Positions 1-11,951 of a stretch of 64,000 nucleotides of DNA are shown one piece after another. The position numbers and the translations under genes are program-made. The stretch comes from Polyangium sp. y55x31. Lineage in GTDB: Bacteria > Myxococcota_A > Polyangia > Polyangiales > Polyangiaceae. Below the pieces are notes generated by a model. It did not search any database. It was given only the letters and a program-made list of their open reading frames with translations, and was not told the origin of the DNA. The DNA lies in assembly GCF_029946505.1 (NCBI RefSeq), contig NZ_JARZHG010000002.1, positions 558,001 to 622,000 of the forward strand, written 5' to 3'. The number at the start of each line of letters is the position of its first letter. The stretch's first letter is position 1.

Positions 1-3111
<3,111 letters not shown>

Positions 3112-3114
3112 GGG

Positions 3115-4347
3115 TTACTTCGCTCCGGAGGCGCCGGCGACGTTGACGTCGGCGCCGTCCTGCAAGAGGTCGACTCGCTCGATCGCGACCTCGTCGTTCG
3201 GGCCGACGTTGCCGCGGATCTCGACCTCGCCGTCGATCTCGCGGCCGAGCGTCACGATGCGCTCGACGACACGGCTGCCCGCACGGACGAAGACGCGGTT
3301 CGCGCTGCCGCTCGATCCGATGGCCGCGCGAGGGACGAAGAGCGCGTTCGTGTCGGCCTCGCCGAGCTCGACGTACGCGCGCGCGAAGTAGCCGGGCTTG
3401 AGCAGGCCGTCGGCGTTCGGGACCTCGGCCTCGATCGGCAGCGTGCGCGACTGCGCCTTGAGGCTCGCGCCGACACGCTTGACGACGCCCTTGAAGGTCT
3501 TGCCCGGGTGGGCGGAGACGGTGAGCGTCACTTCCTTGCCGACCGTGACCTTCGAGGCGTCCGTCTCCGGGACGTCGATACGGAGCCGAAGGGTCTCGTC
3601 GCGCACGACGACGGCGACGACCTTGCCCATCGGCGCGAATTCGCCGACCGTGGCGCGGCGCTCGGCGACGGCGCCGTCGAAGGGCGCGCGGATGCTCGTG
3701 TCGGCGACCGATTTGCGCGCGAGGTTCGCCTGCGACTGCGCGGCGGCGAGGCCGGCCCAGCCTTGCGCCGCGCCGTTCATCGCGGCCTCGTACTGGGCGC
3801 GCGCCTGCTCGGCGCGGGATCGCGCCTGATCCCACTGCGACGCCGAGATCGAGCCGCCCTCGTAGAGCTTCTTCGTCCGGTCGGCCTCGGACACGGCGAG
3901 GTCCATGCTCTCCTTCGCGGCGCGGACCTCGGCCACGTTGTTCGGATCGAACTTCTCGCCCTTCTTCACGCCGAGCTTGGCGAGCGCCTGGGCCGCGGAC
4001 GCGTCGGCGGCTTGCGCGCGGAGGGCGGGATCGCGGCTGTCGAGCTGCACGAGGATGTCGCCCTTCTTCACGCGCGTGCCGACGTCGATCTCGACGTTCG
4101 TGACGATGCCGGAGGTCGCGGAGGCGACCTCGCTGGTCTCGTCGGCGGCGAGCGAGCCGGTCAGCTCGAGCGTGGGCGACAGCTTGCGCTCGGTGACCTT
4201 CGCGAACTTGACCGCCGGCGTGGGCTCGGCGGTGGCGCTCTCCGCGGGTTTGGCCTTCTGCTCGGCGTTCTTCTTGGCGCACGAGGGCGTGAGCGAAAGA
4301 AGCAGCGCGAGCGCGGCGACGTACGCGGATTGATCAAGACGCATCAT
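3115..4347 (-). CDS. RND periplasmic adaptor (MFP/HlyD family) lipoprotein
   Basis: Periplasmic membrane-fusion subunit that links the RND pump to an outer-membrane channel. 410 residues. The N-terminus is a lipoprotein signal ending in the lipobox LTPSC (C23), so the protein should be lipid-anchored like AcrA. The barrel-sandwich (GIVTNVEIDVGTRVKKGDIL), a long helical hairpin (about 100-180), the return lipoyl half (SIRAPFDGAVAERRATVGEF) and beta-barrel follow in canonical order. ATG at 4347 overlaps the TetR stop as ATGA; a second in-frame ATG follows at 4344. No TolC-like outer-membrane gene is present in the window, so the channel must come from elsewhere or from left of position 1. Confidence 0.93.
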   Translation of the reverse strand: MMRLDQSAYVAALALLLSLTPSCAKKNAEQKAKPAESATAEPTPAVKFAKVTERKLSPTLELTGSLAADETSEVASATSGIVTNVEIDVGTRVKKGDILVQLDSRDPALRAQAADASAAQALAKLGVKKGEKFDPNNVAEVRAAKESMDLAVSEADRTKKLYEGGSISASQWDQARSRAEQARAQYEAAMNGAAQGWAGLAAAQSQANLARKSVADTSIRAPFDGAVAERRATVGEFAPMGKVVAVVVRDETLRLRIDVPETDASKVTVGKEVTLTVSAHPGKTFKGVVKRVGASLKAQSRTLPIEAEVPNADGLLKPGYFARAYVELGEADTNALFVPRAAIGSSGSANRVFVRAGSRVVERIVTLGREIDGEVEIRGNVGPNDEVAIERVDLLQDGADVNVAGASGAK

Positions 4348-5033
4348 CGTTCTCCAAGATCGCTTTCATCACGCGGGCGCCCGGGGCGATCGGCCCTGCC
4401 CGCGCCGTTCAAATAAAGGTCCACGAGAAGCGAAGCCTCGGCCTCGAGGTCGGGATGGCTCTGCTCCATGAGCATGCCGATGGAGGAAGAGCGGATGAGG
4501 CCGCCGAGCATGCGCGCGAGCGGCACGGGATCCATCGGCCGGAGCGCGCCGCACTTGAGCCCTTCGTTCACGAGGGCGAGCGTGGTGGCGCGGAGCTTCT
4601 CGAAGTGCGCGACGGCTTTTTCCTTGAGGATGTTCGACGCCGAGGCCGTGCCCTTCGCGAAGAGCCCGCAGTCGAGGGCGACCTGATGGAAGTCGCGGTG
4701 CTCCTCGGCGAACCGCAGCGTGCGGAGGATGCAGCAGCGGAGCTTCTGCTCGAAGGGCTCGGGATCGGTGGGCTGCGGCCGGAGGTTGCCGATCATCTCC
4801 TCGAGCCGCACCTCGAGCAGCGCGTGGAGCACGTCTTCCTTCTGCTCGAAGTGGTTGTAGACGGTGCCGACGGCGATCCGCGCGTGATCGGCGATGTCCT
4901 GGATGCGCGCGCCGTGGAAGCCCTGCTGGGCGAAGACGTGCTCGGCGGCGTCGAGGATCGCGTTACGGAACAGCGCCTTGGCCTCGTCCCGACGACGTGG
5001 AAGTGCTGTTCGTCGTTCGGACGAGCTGCTCAC
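4344..5033 (-). CDS. TetR/AcrR-family transcriptional regulator
   Basis: Probable ligand-responsive repressor of the downstream adaptor and pump. 229 residues. The N-terminal TetR helix-turn-helix is clear (AILDAAEHVFAQQGFHGARI then IAVGTVYNHFEQKEDVLHAL, about residues 26-70). The rest is the variable all-helical ligand and dimer domain. It is the first gene of a minus-strand operon and its stop overlaps the adaptor start by 4 bp (ATGA), which argues for translational coupling. The 88-bp gap upstream (5034-5121) should hold its promoter. I saw two GTTGC direct repeats there but no convincing palindrome, unlike the other TetR-pump locus. Regulation of its own operon is inferred from order alone. 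Confidence 0.92.
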   Translation of the reverse strand: MSSSSERRTALPRRRDEAKALFRNAILDAAEHVFAQQGFHGARIQDIADHARIAVGTVYNHFEQKEDVLHALLEVRLEEMIGNLRPQPTDPEPFEQKLRCCILRTLRFAEEHRDFHQVALDCGLFAKGTASASNILKEKAVAHFEKLRATTLALVNEGLKCGALRPMDPVPLARMLGGLIRSSSIGMLMEQSHPDLEAEASLLVDLYLNGAGRADRPGRPRDESDLGER

Positions 5034-5121
5034 GGGATGAACCGTCGCTCATCTTTTGAACGTGTGCAACGACCATTCGCAACAAATGTGGGGAATATGG
5101 GCGTTGGCTAACGAGGCGGGG

Positions 5122-6204
5122 TCAGGACGAGGAGGGGCGACGGCGGCGGTTTCGTGATGCGAGTAACATCAGGCCGAGGAGTCCAAGCCCCGCGATCCCC
5201 GAGCGCGCGTCGCCTGGCGCGGAGACCGCGCAGGAGCCGTCGTCGCCGCTGCTGTCGCCGCTGCTGTCGCCGCCGCTGCCACCGCTGCCGTTTCCGCCGT
5301 TTCCGCCGGCGCCGCCGCTTCCGCCGCTGCCTCCACCTCCGCCGGCGCCGCCGCTGCCGCTTTCGTCACAGACGCCGCCCGGATGGACGTCGGCCGCGGT
5401 CCACATCGGCTCGTTGGGGGGCCACTGCGAGGAGGTGCCCGGCGGGTCGACGCGCACGTGGCAAGGCGACGAGACCACGCTCGATCCGCCCTTGTTTCCC
5501 GCGGCGTCGTGCGTCGTGACGCGGAACGTGAAGGCCGTCGCCGGGTCGGCGCCTTCGAGATCCTGCGCGAGCTTCTGGAACCAGAGCGTGCTGCCCGCGA
5601 GCACCGATCGCTTGAATGCGAGGTCCTGCATCGCCGCGTCGCGGAATGCCTCGACGCGCCACACCTCGGGCGCCGCATCCATCACCGGCGCGTCCGCGTC
5701 GGCGTGCACGAAATACGCGAGATCACTGTCGATCTGGCAATCGCCGACGCTCGCCTTGAAATCGGCGTAGTCGTACACGTTGAAGAGCAGGTTCTTCACC
5801 GGAGTGGGCGACGTCGTGTCCGGCGCGCTGGTCGTGAACGCAATTGATTTGAGTTCACACGTCACGTCCGGGGTGCAGAAGTTACCGCTCACCTTCACGA
5901 CCTGACCGACCGACGGGGTCGGGTCGATACGCACGACGAATCCGCCGAGCTCCGCGAGCGCGACGTCGCCGAACGGCACGAAGGACGCCGGGGTTCCGTC
6001 GACCGTGACCGTGACGGCGTCGAGGGAGATCGAATGACCCCAAAAGAAGAGCGCTGCGTTGGCGGGGTACGTTGCCCCGTTCTCGGGGATGTGGTTGGAA
6101 AGGCCCGGCTGGGGCGGGACGCAGGCGCGGGCAGGCCGTGAGGCAGCGGAGCAGAGCGCTACGGCCGCCACGAGAGCAAGCGACAAACGGGGGAGCATAC
6201 GCAT
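5122..6204 (-). CDS. Secreted Ig-like surface protein with MYXO-CTERM-type anchor
   Basis: Unknown function, surface-exposed by inference. I place the start at ATG 6204 because GAGGAGG lies 7 nt upstream and a signal peptide follows directly (MRMLPRLSLALVAAVALCSA, cleavage near ARA-C); the frame stays open to 6423 but that extension overlaps the divergent promoter and encodes no sensible N-terminus. The 360-residue protein has two beta-sandwich-like regions (about 30-135 and 140-285), a Gly/Ser-rich linker (about 295-330) and a C-terminal tail with Cys, a hydrophobic segment GIAGLGLLGLMLLAS and an RNRRRR cluster. This Cys-TM-Arg layout is the MYXO-CTERM sorting signal of myxobacteria. It is divergent from the TetR gene at 6317. 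Confidence 0.85.
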   Translation of the reverse strand: MRMLPRLSLALVAAVALCSAASRPARACVPPQPGLSNHIPENGATYPANAALFFWGHSISLDAVTVTVDGTPASFVPFGDVALAELGGFVVRIDPTPSVGQVVKVSGNFCTPDVTCELKSIAFTTSAPDTTSPTPVKNLLFNVYDYADFKASVGDCQIDSDLAYFVHADADAPVMDAAPEVWRVEAFRDAAMQDLAFKRSVLAGSTLWFQKLAQDLEGADPATAFTFRVTTHDAAGNKGGSSVVSSPCHVRVDPPGTSSQWPPNEPMWTAADVHPGGVCDESGSGGAGGGGGSGGSGGAGGNGGNGSGGSGGDSSGDSSGDDGSCAVSAPGDARSGIAGLGLLGLMLLASRNRRRRPSSS

Positions 6205-6271
6205 GGAGAGCCTCCTCGAAGAAGCAAGGACGACCCATCGTATCGCGGTCGCGGCGGAGGCCCGAGAGGTC

Positions 6272-6300
6272 TTGACCGGCAAAGGGCATCCCCCCATAGT
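6272..6300 (+). promoter_or_regulatory. Predicted sigma70-type promoter of the second TetR-efflux operon
   Basis: A -35-like TTGACC (6272-6277) and a -10-like CATAGT (6295-6300) are separated by exactly 17 nt. Transcription would start near 6307, giving a leader of about 10 nt before the ATG at 6317, so translation would be nearly leaderless. The -10 end abuts the palindrome at 6300-6313. Predicted from consensus similarity only. Confidence 0.5.
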
Positions 6301-6313
6301 GACCCACCGGTCA
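6300..6313. promoter_or_regulatory. Candidate TetR operator 1 (TGACCC-AC-CGGTCA)
   Basis: A 6-2-6 inverted repeat with one mismatched pair, TGACCC AC CGGTCA, lies over the predicted transcription start and 3 bp before the TetR ATG. An almost identical, perfect copy occurs at 6937-6950 before the adaptor gene. Two-copy recurrence at the two expected control points makes a TetR operator the simplest reading. The position would block RNA polymerase and give autorepression. Confidence 0.6.
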
Positions 6314-6316
6314 GGA

Positions 6317-7012
6317 ATGCCTCGCATCGCCGATCCACGTGCGCGTATCGACCTTCTCCGCGCTGCCGAAGCCATCTTCGCGGAGAACGGCCTCGCTGCG
6401 GCCAAGGTGGAAGACATCACCATCCGAGCAGGGGTGTCGAAAGGCGCCTTCTACCTGCATTTCAAGAGCAAACAGGACTGCTTCCGGCAGATCGTGGAGG
6501 GCGTCGTCGCGCGGCTCTCGGCGTGCATCGAGGCCGCGCGTTTCGACGAGTGCGCGCCGCCCGAGAGCATGGAGGCGCTGCTCGAAGGGCGCCTCGCGCA
6601 CGTCGTCGACCTGCTCGAATTCTGCTGGCAAAATCGCGGGATCCTGGGGATGATCCTGACCGGGGGCGGCGGGACGCCCTACGCGTACCTGATGGACGCG
6701 TTCGCCGAGCGAATCGAGCGGGAGGCCGAGGCTTGGCTGCGGCACGGCGTGGAGGTGGGGCTTTATCGCGATGACATCGAGCCGGCGATCGTCGCGCGGC
6801 TCATCGCGGGCACGCACGAGCGGCTGGTGCGCGAGATCATCAAGCAGCCGCGGCGCCCGGACATCGAAAGCTGGGCGCGTCAAGCGCAGGATTTGCTGGC
6901 GCGCGGGCTCTTCTCCGCTGCGTCGAGCGCGGTAGTTGACCGGACGGTCATGAAGAACCGGGAGCGGGATGATCGCCCGCGAGAACCCAGGTCGAGAGCG
7001 AAGGCAGGATGA
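6317..7012 (+). CDS. TetR/AcrR-family regulator of the second efflux operon
   Basis: Probable repressor of itself and of the MFP-RND pair that follows. ATG 6317 starts MPRIADPRARIDLLRAAEAI, which leads at once into the TetR helix-turn-helix (VEDITIRAGVSKGAFYLHFK, about residues 35-55); the frame is open back to 6059, but that part runs antisense to the divergent surface-protein gene and looks spurious. Length 231 residues, usual for the family. The stop overlaps the adaptor ATG (ATGA, 7009-7012). There is no strong ribosome-binding site, consistent with a very short leader. A perfect 14-bp palindrome lies inside its own 3' end at 6937-6950. Confidence 0.9.
   Translation: MPRIADPRARIDLLRAAEAIFAENGLAAAKVEDITIRAGVSKGAFYLHFKSKQDCFRQIVEGVVARLSACIEAARFDECAPPESMEALLEGRLAHVVDLLEFCWQNRGILGMILTGGGGTPYAYLMDAFAERIEREAEAWLRHGVEVGLYRDDIEPAIVARLIAGTHERLVREIIKQPRRPDIESWARQAQDLLARGLFSAASSAVVDRTVMKNRERDDRPREPRSRAKAG
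6937..6950. promoter_or_regulatory. Candidate TetR operator 2 (TGACCG-GA-CGGTCA), intragenic
   Basis: A perfect 6-2-6 inverted repeat, TGACCG GA CGGTCA, 59 bp upstream of the adaptor ATG and inside the last codons of the TetR gene. It shares 11 of 14 positions with the copy at 6300-6313. It may control an internal promoter serving only the pump genes; TTGACC at 6936-6941 could double as a -35, but I found no good -10 after it. Confidence 0.6.
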
Positions 7013-8205
7013 GCACCGTGGCAACGACGGGTACGACGAAAAAGTTTGGCGCGGGCAAAGTGATCGCCCTCGCGATCGTGCTGGGCACCGGGGGTCTGAT
7101 CGGCGTCCGGGTGAAGGCCAAGATGGCCCAGAAAAAGGCCATCGAGGCGCAATCGGCCGTCACGGCGGAGCACGCCGCGGGGCCGGGCAATGCAGCCGCG
7201 CCGCCGAAGGTGACGGCGCACGGCGGCACGCTGCTCGCGAAGCCCGAGCCGATGCGCTGGCAGCCGAGGGTCGCCGTGACGGGCACGCTGGAGCCGATTC
7301 AGCAGGCGGACGTGGGCTTCAAGGCCGGCGGGCGGCTGCTCGCGATCAAGGCGAAGGTCGGCGACGTCGTGAAGACGGGGCAGGTCCTCGGCGTGGTCGA
7401 CGCGTCGGAAGCCTCGGCGCAGGCGAACGTGGCGCAGACGGGCGTACGCGTGGCGGAGATCTCGCTCGAAATGGCGAAGGACGCGCAAAAACGCTCGGAT
7501 ACGCTCTACCAGCAGAGCGCGGTGCCCGAGGCGGAGAAGACGACGGCGACGCAGCGCGCGCTGCTCGCCTCGGCGCAGCTCGAACAGGCGCGCGCGCAGG
7601 CGCGGGCCGCGTCGGTGATGGTCGGCAATGCGACGCTCGCGGCGCCCTTCGGCGGGCTCGTGACGCGCGCGCCGAACGGCATCGGCAAGATCGTCGCGCC
7701 GGGCGAGCCGCTGTATCACCTCGAAGATACCTCGGTGCTCAAGCTCTCGGCCTCGGTCTCCGAGAATGACGCGAACGTGTTCGAGGTCGGCGCCGCGGTG
7801 TCGATCGACGGCGCGCCGAAGGCCACGGGCAAGGTGACGGCCGTGCTCGGCTCGCTCGATCCGCAGACGCGAAGGGTCCCGGTGATCGCGGAGATCCCGA
7901 ACGGGCCCGAGGTCGGGCTGCTTTCGGGCTCGTTCGTTCGCGCGCAGATCGTGGCTGCGGAGACGATCGAGGTATTGCGGCTGCCCGCTTCGGCGCTTCG
8001 GCCCGGGGCGCAGGACGAGATCGTCGTGGTGCAGGACGGCAAGGCGCACCTCGTGCGGGTCTCGTTCACGATCGCGCCCGACGGCTCGCTGTACGTGCGC
8101 AAGGGGCTCGAGGCCGGGGCGTCCGTCGTGGCGAACCCGAGCCCCGAGGTGAAGGAAGGCGAAGCGCTCGATCTCGGCCCCGCGGCGCCGGCGCCCGCGA
8201 AGTGA
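7009..8205 (+). CDS. RND periplasmic adaptor (MFP/HlyD family), membrane-anchored
   Basis: Adaptor subunit of the second tripartite exporter. 398 residues. Unlike the lipid-anchored adaptor at 3115-4347, it has no lipobox; an N-terminal hydrophobic helix (GKVIALAIVLGTGGLIGVRV, about 16-35) anchors it. The barrel-sandwich halves are clear (ADVGFKAGGRLLAIKAKVGD about residues 98-117, and TLAAPFGGLVTRAPNGIGKI about 208-230) around a short alpha-hairpin. Start at ATG 7009 overlaps the TetR stop. The RND gene starts 35 bp downstream. The two adaptors are diverged, so the loci are not a recent duplication. Confidence 0.92.
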   Translation: MSTVATTGTTKKFGAGKVIALAIVLGTGGLIGVRVKAKMAQKKAIEAQSAVTAEHAAGPGNAAAPPKVTAHGGTLLAKPEPMRWQPRVAVTGTLEPIQQADVGFKAGGRLLAIKAKVGDVVKTGQVLGVVDASEASAQANVAQTGVRVAEISLEMAKDAQKRSDTLYQQSAVPEAEKTTATQRALLASAQLEQARAQARAASVMVGNATLAAPFGGLVTRAPNGIGKIVAPGEPLYHLEDTSVLKLSASVSENDANVFEVGAAVSIDGAPKATGKVTAVLGSLDPQTRRVPVIAEIPNGPEVGLLSGSFVRAQIVAAETIEVLRLPASALRPGAQDEIVVVQDGKAHLVRVSFTIAPDGSLYVRKGLEAGASVVANPSPEVKEGEALDLGPAAPAPAK

Positions 8206-8240
8206 TCGGCTCCCATTTCCAGGCGTAACGAGGACCTCTC

Positions 8241-11200
8241 ATGAACCTCTCGGCGATCGCCATCAAGCGCCCCGTTTTCACGGTGATGGTCGCGGTGGCG
8301 CTGCTCGTGCTCGGCGTCGTGGGCTACAAGCGCCTCGGCACGGATCTCTTCCCGGACGTCTCGTTCCCCGTCGCCAGCGTCACGATCGTCTATCCGGGCG
8401 CGAGCCCGGCGGAGATCGAGACGCAGATCTCGAAGCCCATCGAGGACGCGGTCGTGTCGCTGAACGGCATCGACCGCGTGCGCACGTTCTCGCGGGAAGG
8501 CGTCTCGACCACGGTCGTGATCTTCAAGCTCGACGTGGACATCCAGGAGGCCGCGCAGCTCGTGCGCGAACGCGTGGCGCAAGCCCGCTTCAAGCTGCCC
8601 AAGGACATCGAGGAGCCCGTGATCTCGCGCCTCGACACGGGCGCGGCGCCGGTGCTCATCTACACGCTCCGCGGCAAACGCTCGCTGAGCCAGATCCGGA
8701 ATTTTGCCGATGACGTGATCCGGCCGTCCCTCGAGCAGGTCGACGGCGTTGCGGCGGTGAACATCCGCGGCGGCGCCGAGCGCGAGGTGAAGGTTCTCCT
8801 GGATCGGGCGCGGATCGACGCGCTCGGCGTGCAACCCGCGCAGATCGTGGCGGCGATCCAGGGCGCGAACCTGACGGTGCCCGCGGGGCGTTACGAGCAG
8901 GGGACACGCGAGATCAGCGTGCGCGCCATGGGCGAGCTCGAAGCGGTGGATACGCTGCGTGATCTCGTGGTGTCGATGGCCCGCGACGGCTCGTCGGTGC
9001 GCTTGCGGGACGTGGCCGACGTGCAAGACGGCTTCGAGGACATGCGCACGCGCATCCGCGTGAATAACGAGGAAGCCGTCGCTTTCGAGGTCGTCAAGCA
9101 GAGCGGGCGCAACACGGTCGAGATCTGCGACGGCGTGCGGAAGAAGCTCGCGGCGATGGAGAAGACGTTCCCCGAGGATCTCAAGACGTCGCTGATCATG
9201 GATCAGTCGACGTTCATCGAGGAGAACGCGCACGAGGTGCAGATCGCCATCTGGTTCGGCGGTGCGATGGCGATTCTGATCATCCTCATCTTCATGCTGG
9301 ATCTGCGCTCGACGTTGATCAGCGCAGTCGCGCTGCCGACGAGCGTCGTGGCGACGTTTTTCCTGATGTACGTGCTCGGCTTCACGCTGAACATGATGAC
9401 GCTGCTCGGCCTTTCGCTGGCGATCGGGCTGCTCATCGACGACGCGGTCGTGGTGCGCGAGAACATCTTCAAGCACCTGGAGCGCGGCGAACCACCCATG
9501 GAAGCCGCGCTGAACGGGACGAAGGAGATCGCGCTCAGCGTGCTCGCGACGACGCTGACGATCGTGGCGGTCTTCGTGCCCGTGGCGTTCATGGGCGGCA
9601 TCGTGGGCCAGTTCTTCCGGCAATTCGGGCTCACGGTCTCGGGCGCGGTGCTCGTGTCGCTGTTCGTGGCCTTCACGCTCGATCCGATGCTCTCGTCGCG
9701 ATTCTCGAAATCGCTCGAGCACGGGGCGAAGGATCCATTCGCCTGGCTGAAGCGGCCATTCGAGTGGGTCTTCCGCGCGATGGACGACAGCTACCGCGAC
9801 GTCCTCGGCTGGGTCGTGAAGCACAAGCTCGTGGTCGGGCTCATCGCGTTCGGCACGCTGATCGGCTCGGGGCAGCTCATGGCGCTCATGGGCTCGGACT
9901 TCGTCAACCCGGAGGATCGCGGGGAGATGATGGTCGAGATCGAGCTCCCGGCAGGGACGTCGCTCGACGAGCTCGCCACGCAATCACAAGAAGCGGAAAA
10001 GAAGCTGCTCGCGCACCCGCAGCTCAGGACGCTTTACGTGACGCTCGGGCCGAACGGCGAGGTGAACAAGGCGCACTACCGCATCCTGACCACGAAGAAA
10101 CACGAGCGGACGATTCCGCTCGACGCCATCAAGGACGACGTGCGCGCGATTGTGCAGGCCGTGCCCGGAGCAAACGTGGTCATCACGGAGCCCGAGTTCG
10201 TGGAGGGCGCGGGCGTGCAGGCGCCCATCATGATCAACGTGCGGGGCGAGTCGTACGACGAGATCCGCGCGCTGGCCGCTCAGGTCGCGGGCGTCCTGAA
10301 GTCCACGGCGGGCGTGACGGACGTGCAGGTGAAGTTCTCGCCCGGCAGGCCCGAAATGCGCGTGAAGGTGGACCGACAGCGCGCGGCCGATCAGGGCATC
10401 AGCGTGGCGCAGGTGGCGATGACGCTGCGCACCGCGATCGAGGGCGAGGAGGCGAGCAAGCTCCGCCAGGGTAAGGACGAGGTGCCGATCCGGGTGCAGA
10501 TGCGCGAGGAGGACCGGGCCTCGCCGGCGGAGCTGTCGCGGCTGACGTTGTGGTCACCGCGGGGCGCCGTGGCGCTCTCGGACGTCGCGCGGCTCGAAAT
10601 GGGCGAGGGCCCGCAGGTGATCGAGCGCGAGGATCGGCAGCGGCAGATCGCCGTGTGGGCGACGCCGCGGGGCCGCTCGCTCGGCGAGATCGTGGGCGAG
10701 ATCGTGCCGAAGATCGACGCGCTGCAGAAGCCGAAGGGCACGTCGCTCTCCTACGACGGGCAGATCGAGCAGATGAACGACACGAACTCCTCGATGGGGA
10801 CGGCGCTCCTGCTCGCGGTGATCTTCATCTACCTCGTGCTCGCGTCGCAGTTCGAGAGCTTCATCCACCCGCTGACGATCATGATGACCCTGCCGCTCGC
10901 GCTCGTCGGCGCGATTCTGGGGCTCTTCCTGATGGATACGTCGATGGCCATGGGCGCGATGATCGGCATCATCCTGCTCATGGGCCTGGTCACGAAGAAC
11001 GCGATCTTGCTCGTCGACCGGGCGATCGTGCGCGTGCGCGAGAACAACGAGACGCCGCTGCAGGCCATCCTGGAGGCCGGTCCGGAGCGGCTCCGCCCGA
11101 TCCTGATGACGAGCGCGGCGATGGTGCTCGGCATGCTGCCGACCGCGCTCTCGAACGGGGAAGGCAGCGAGTTCCGCGCGCCGATGGCCATCGCGGTCAT

Positions 11201-11339
11201 CGGCGGCGTCGTGAGCTCGACGCTCCTCTCGCTGGTCGTGATCCCTGCCCTGTATCTCGCCATCGAGAACATGAAGGCGTGGCTCAGGGCGCGCGGCATC
11301 GTGAAGGGCGACGCCGAGCCCGCCCCGGCCGCGGAGTGA
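8241..11339 (+). CDS. RND efflux pump, HAE1/AcrB-like
   Basis: Proton-motive exporter, 1032 residues, full length for the family. The start MNLSAIAIKRPVFTVMVAVA is the standard RND TM1, with GAGG about 9 nt before the ATG. TM4 holds the proton-relay Asp pair D400/D401 (AIGLLIDDAVVVREN). Porter-domain repeats (IRGGAEREVKVLLDRARI; VKFSPGRPEMRVKVDRQRAA) and the second half's TM segments (LLAVIFIYLVLASQFESF; IGIILLMGLVTKNAILLVDR) are all in place. It ends the TetR-MFP-RND operon. The central cytoplasmic loop lacks the His-rich insert of the pump at 1-3111. Substrate unknown. Confidence 0.95.
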   Translation: MNLSAIAIKRPVFTVMVAVALLVLGVVGYKRLGTDLFPDVSFPVASVTIVYPGASPAEIETQISKPIEDAVVSLNGIDRVRTFSREGVSTTVVIFKLDVDIQEAAQLVRERVAQARFKLPKDIEEPVISRLDTGAAPVLIYTLRGKRSLSQIRNFADDVIRPSLEQVDGVAAVNIRGGAEREVKVLLDRARIDALGVQPAQIVAAIQGANLTVPAGRYEQGTREISVRAMGELEAVDTLRDLVVSMARDGSSVRLRDVADVQDGFEDMRTRIRVNNEEAVAFEVVKQSGRNTVEICDGVRKKLAAMEKTFPEDLKTSLIMDQSTFIEENAHEVQIAIWFGGAMAILIILIFMLDLRSTLISAVALPTSVVATFFLMYVLGFTLNMMTLLGLSLAIGLLIDDAVVVRENIFKHLERGEPPMEAALNGTKEIALSVLATTLTIVAVFVPVAFMGGIVGQFFRQFGLTVSGAVLVSLFVAFTLDPMLSSRFSKSLEHGAKDPFAWLKRPFEWVFRAMDDSYRDVLGWVVKHKLVVGLIAFGTLIGSGQLMALMGSDFVNPEDRGEMMVEIELPAGTSLDELATQSQEAEKKLLAHPQLRTLYVTLGPNGEVNKAHYRILTTKKHERTIPLDAIKDDVRAIVQAVPGANVVITEPEFVEGAGVQAPIMINVRGESYDEIRALAAQVAGVLKSTAGVTDVQVKFSPGRPEMRVKVDRQRAADQGISVAQVAMTLRTAIEGEEASKLRQGKDEVPIRVQMREEDRASPAELSRLTLWSPRGAVALSDVARLEMGEGPQVIEREDRQRQIAVWATPRGRSLGEIVGEIVPKIDALQKPKGTSLSYDGQIEQMNDTNSSMGTALLLAVIFIYLVLASQFESFIHPLTIMMTLPLALVGAILGLFLMDTSMAMGAMIGIILLMGLVTKNAILLVDRAIVRVRENNETPLQAILEAGPERLRPILMTSAAMVLGMLPTALSNGEGSEFRAPMAIAVIGGVVSSTLLSLVVIPALYLAIENMKAWLRARGIVKGDAEPAPAAE

Positions 11340-11355
11340 ACGAGCGGGGCTTGCC

Positions 11356-11400
11356 GAGGGTGCCGGAACAGGCGTCGTAGCAGCCTGGGCCGGCGCCCTC
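11356..11400 (+). terminator. Long-stem hairpin after the second efflux operon
   Basis: GAGGGTGCCGG (11356-11366) pairs with CCGGCGCCCTC (11390-11400), an 11-bp stem with one G-T pair and a 23-nt loop, starting 17 bp after the pump stop. There is no T-run, as is common in high-GC genomes, so termination is a prediction. Confidence 0.4.
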
Positions 11401-11477
11401 GCCGCGCGTTGACGTCCTTGCACCAGAGCCCCAAGGAGCCCGCTGCCCTGCCTGCGAGGGAGGAGGCGCGCACGCTC

Positions 11478-11951
11478 ATGGTCGGCAAGCTCAGCCCAGA
11501 CGAGATCGAACGGGTCCTCCGGACCGAAATGATCGCCCACCTCGGCTGCCATGCGGGTGGCCGGACATACGTCGTGCCCATCACGTACGCGTACGAAGAC
11601 GACTACGTCTACGGCCACACGGCGGAGGGGTTGAAGCTCGCGATGATGCGCGAAAACCCGGAGGTCTGCGTCGAGGTCGAGAAGATCGACGGGCCCGCGC
11701 ACTGGCGCAGCGTGATCGCGTGGGGCACGTTCGAGGAGCTCACGGGGCCGGACGCCGCGCATGCGCTGCAGGTCCTCCTCGAGCGTTATTTCTCGCGCGA
11801 GGCGAGCGAGACGGCGCGCGGCCCGCTCGGCCCGCATCGCCAGGGCGCGGTTCACCCCGACGCGCACCTTTATCGCATCCACCTCACCGAAAAAACCGGG
11901 CGGTTCGAGGACGGCGCGCGAAAACATCCGCGACCAACCCTCGTCCGTTAA
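11478..11951 (+). CDS. Pyridoxamine 5'-phosphate oxidase-fold (flavin-binding) protein
   Basis: Resembles the Pyridox_ox_2/NimA-like branch of the PNPOx split-barrel family, small dimeric proteins that bind FMN or a related flavin and reduce diverse substrates. I choose ATG 11478 (MVGKLSPDEIERVLRTEMIA), with GGAGGAGG 11 nt upstream; a TTG start at 11409 would add 23 residues. The 157-residue protein shows the family order: helix with SPDEIERVL, strand HLGCHAGGRTYVVPITYAYE, then PEVCVEVEKI and WRSVIAWGTFEEL. The C-terminal part HLYRIHLTEKTGRFED is typical. It is monocistronic between hairpins. The cofactor and substrate cannot be read from sequence. Confidence 0.8.
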   Translation: MVGKLSPDEIERVLRTEMIAHLGCHAGGRTYVVPITYAYEDDYVYGHTAEGLKLAMMRENPEVCVEVEKIDGPAHWRSVIAWGTFEELTGPDAAHALQVLLERYFSREASETARGPLGPHRQGAVHPDAHLYRIHLTEKTGRFEDGARKHPRPTLVR

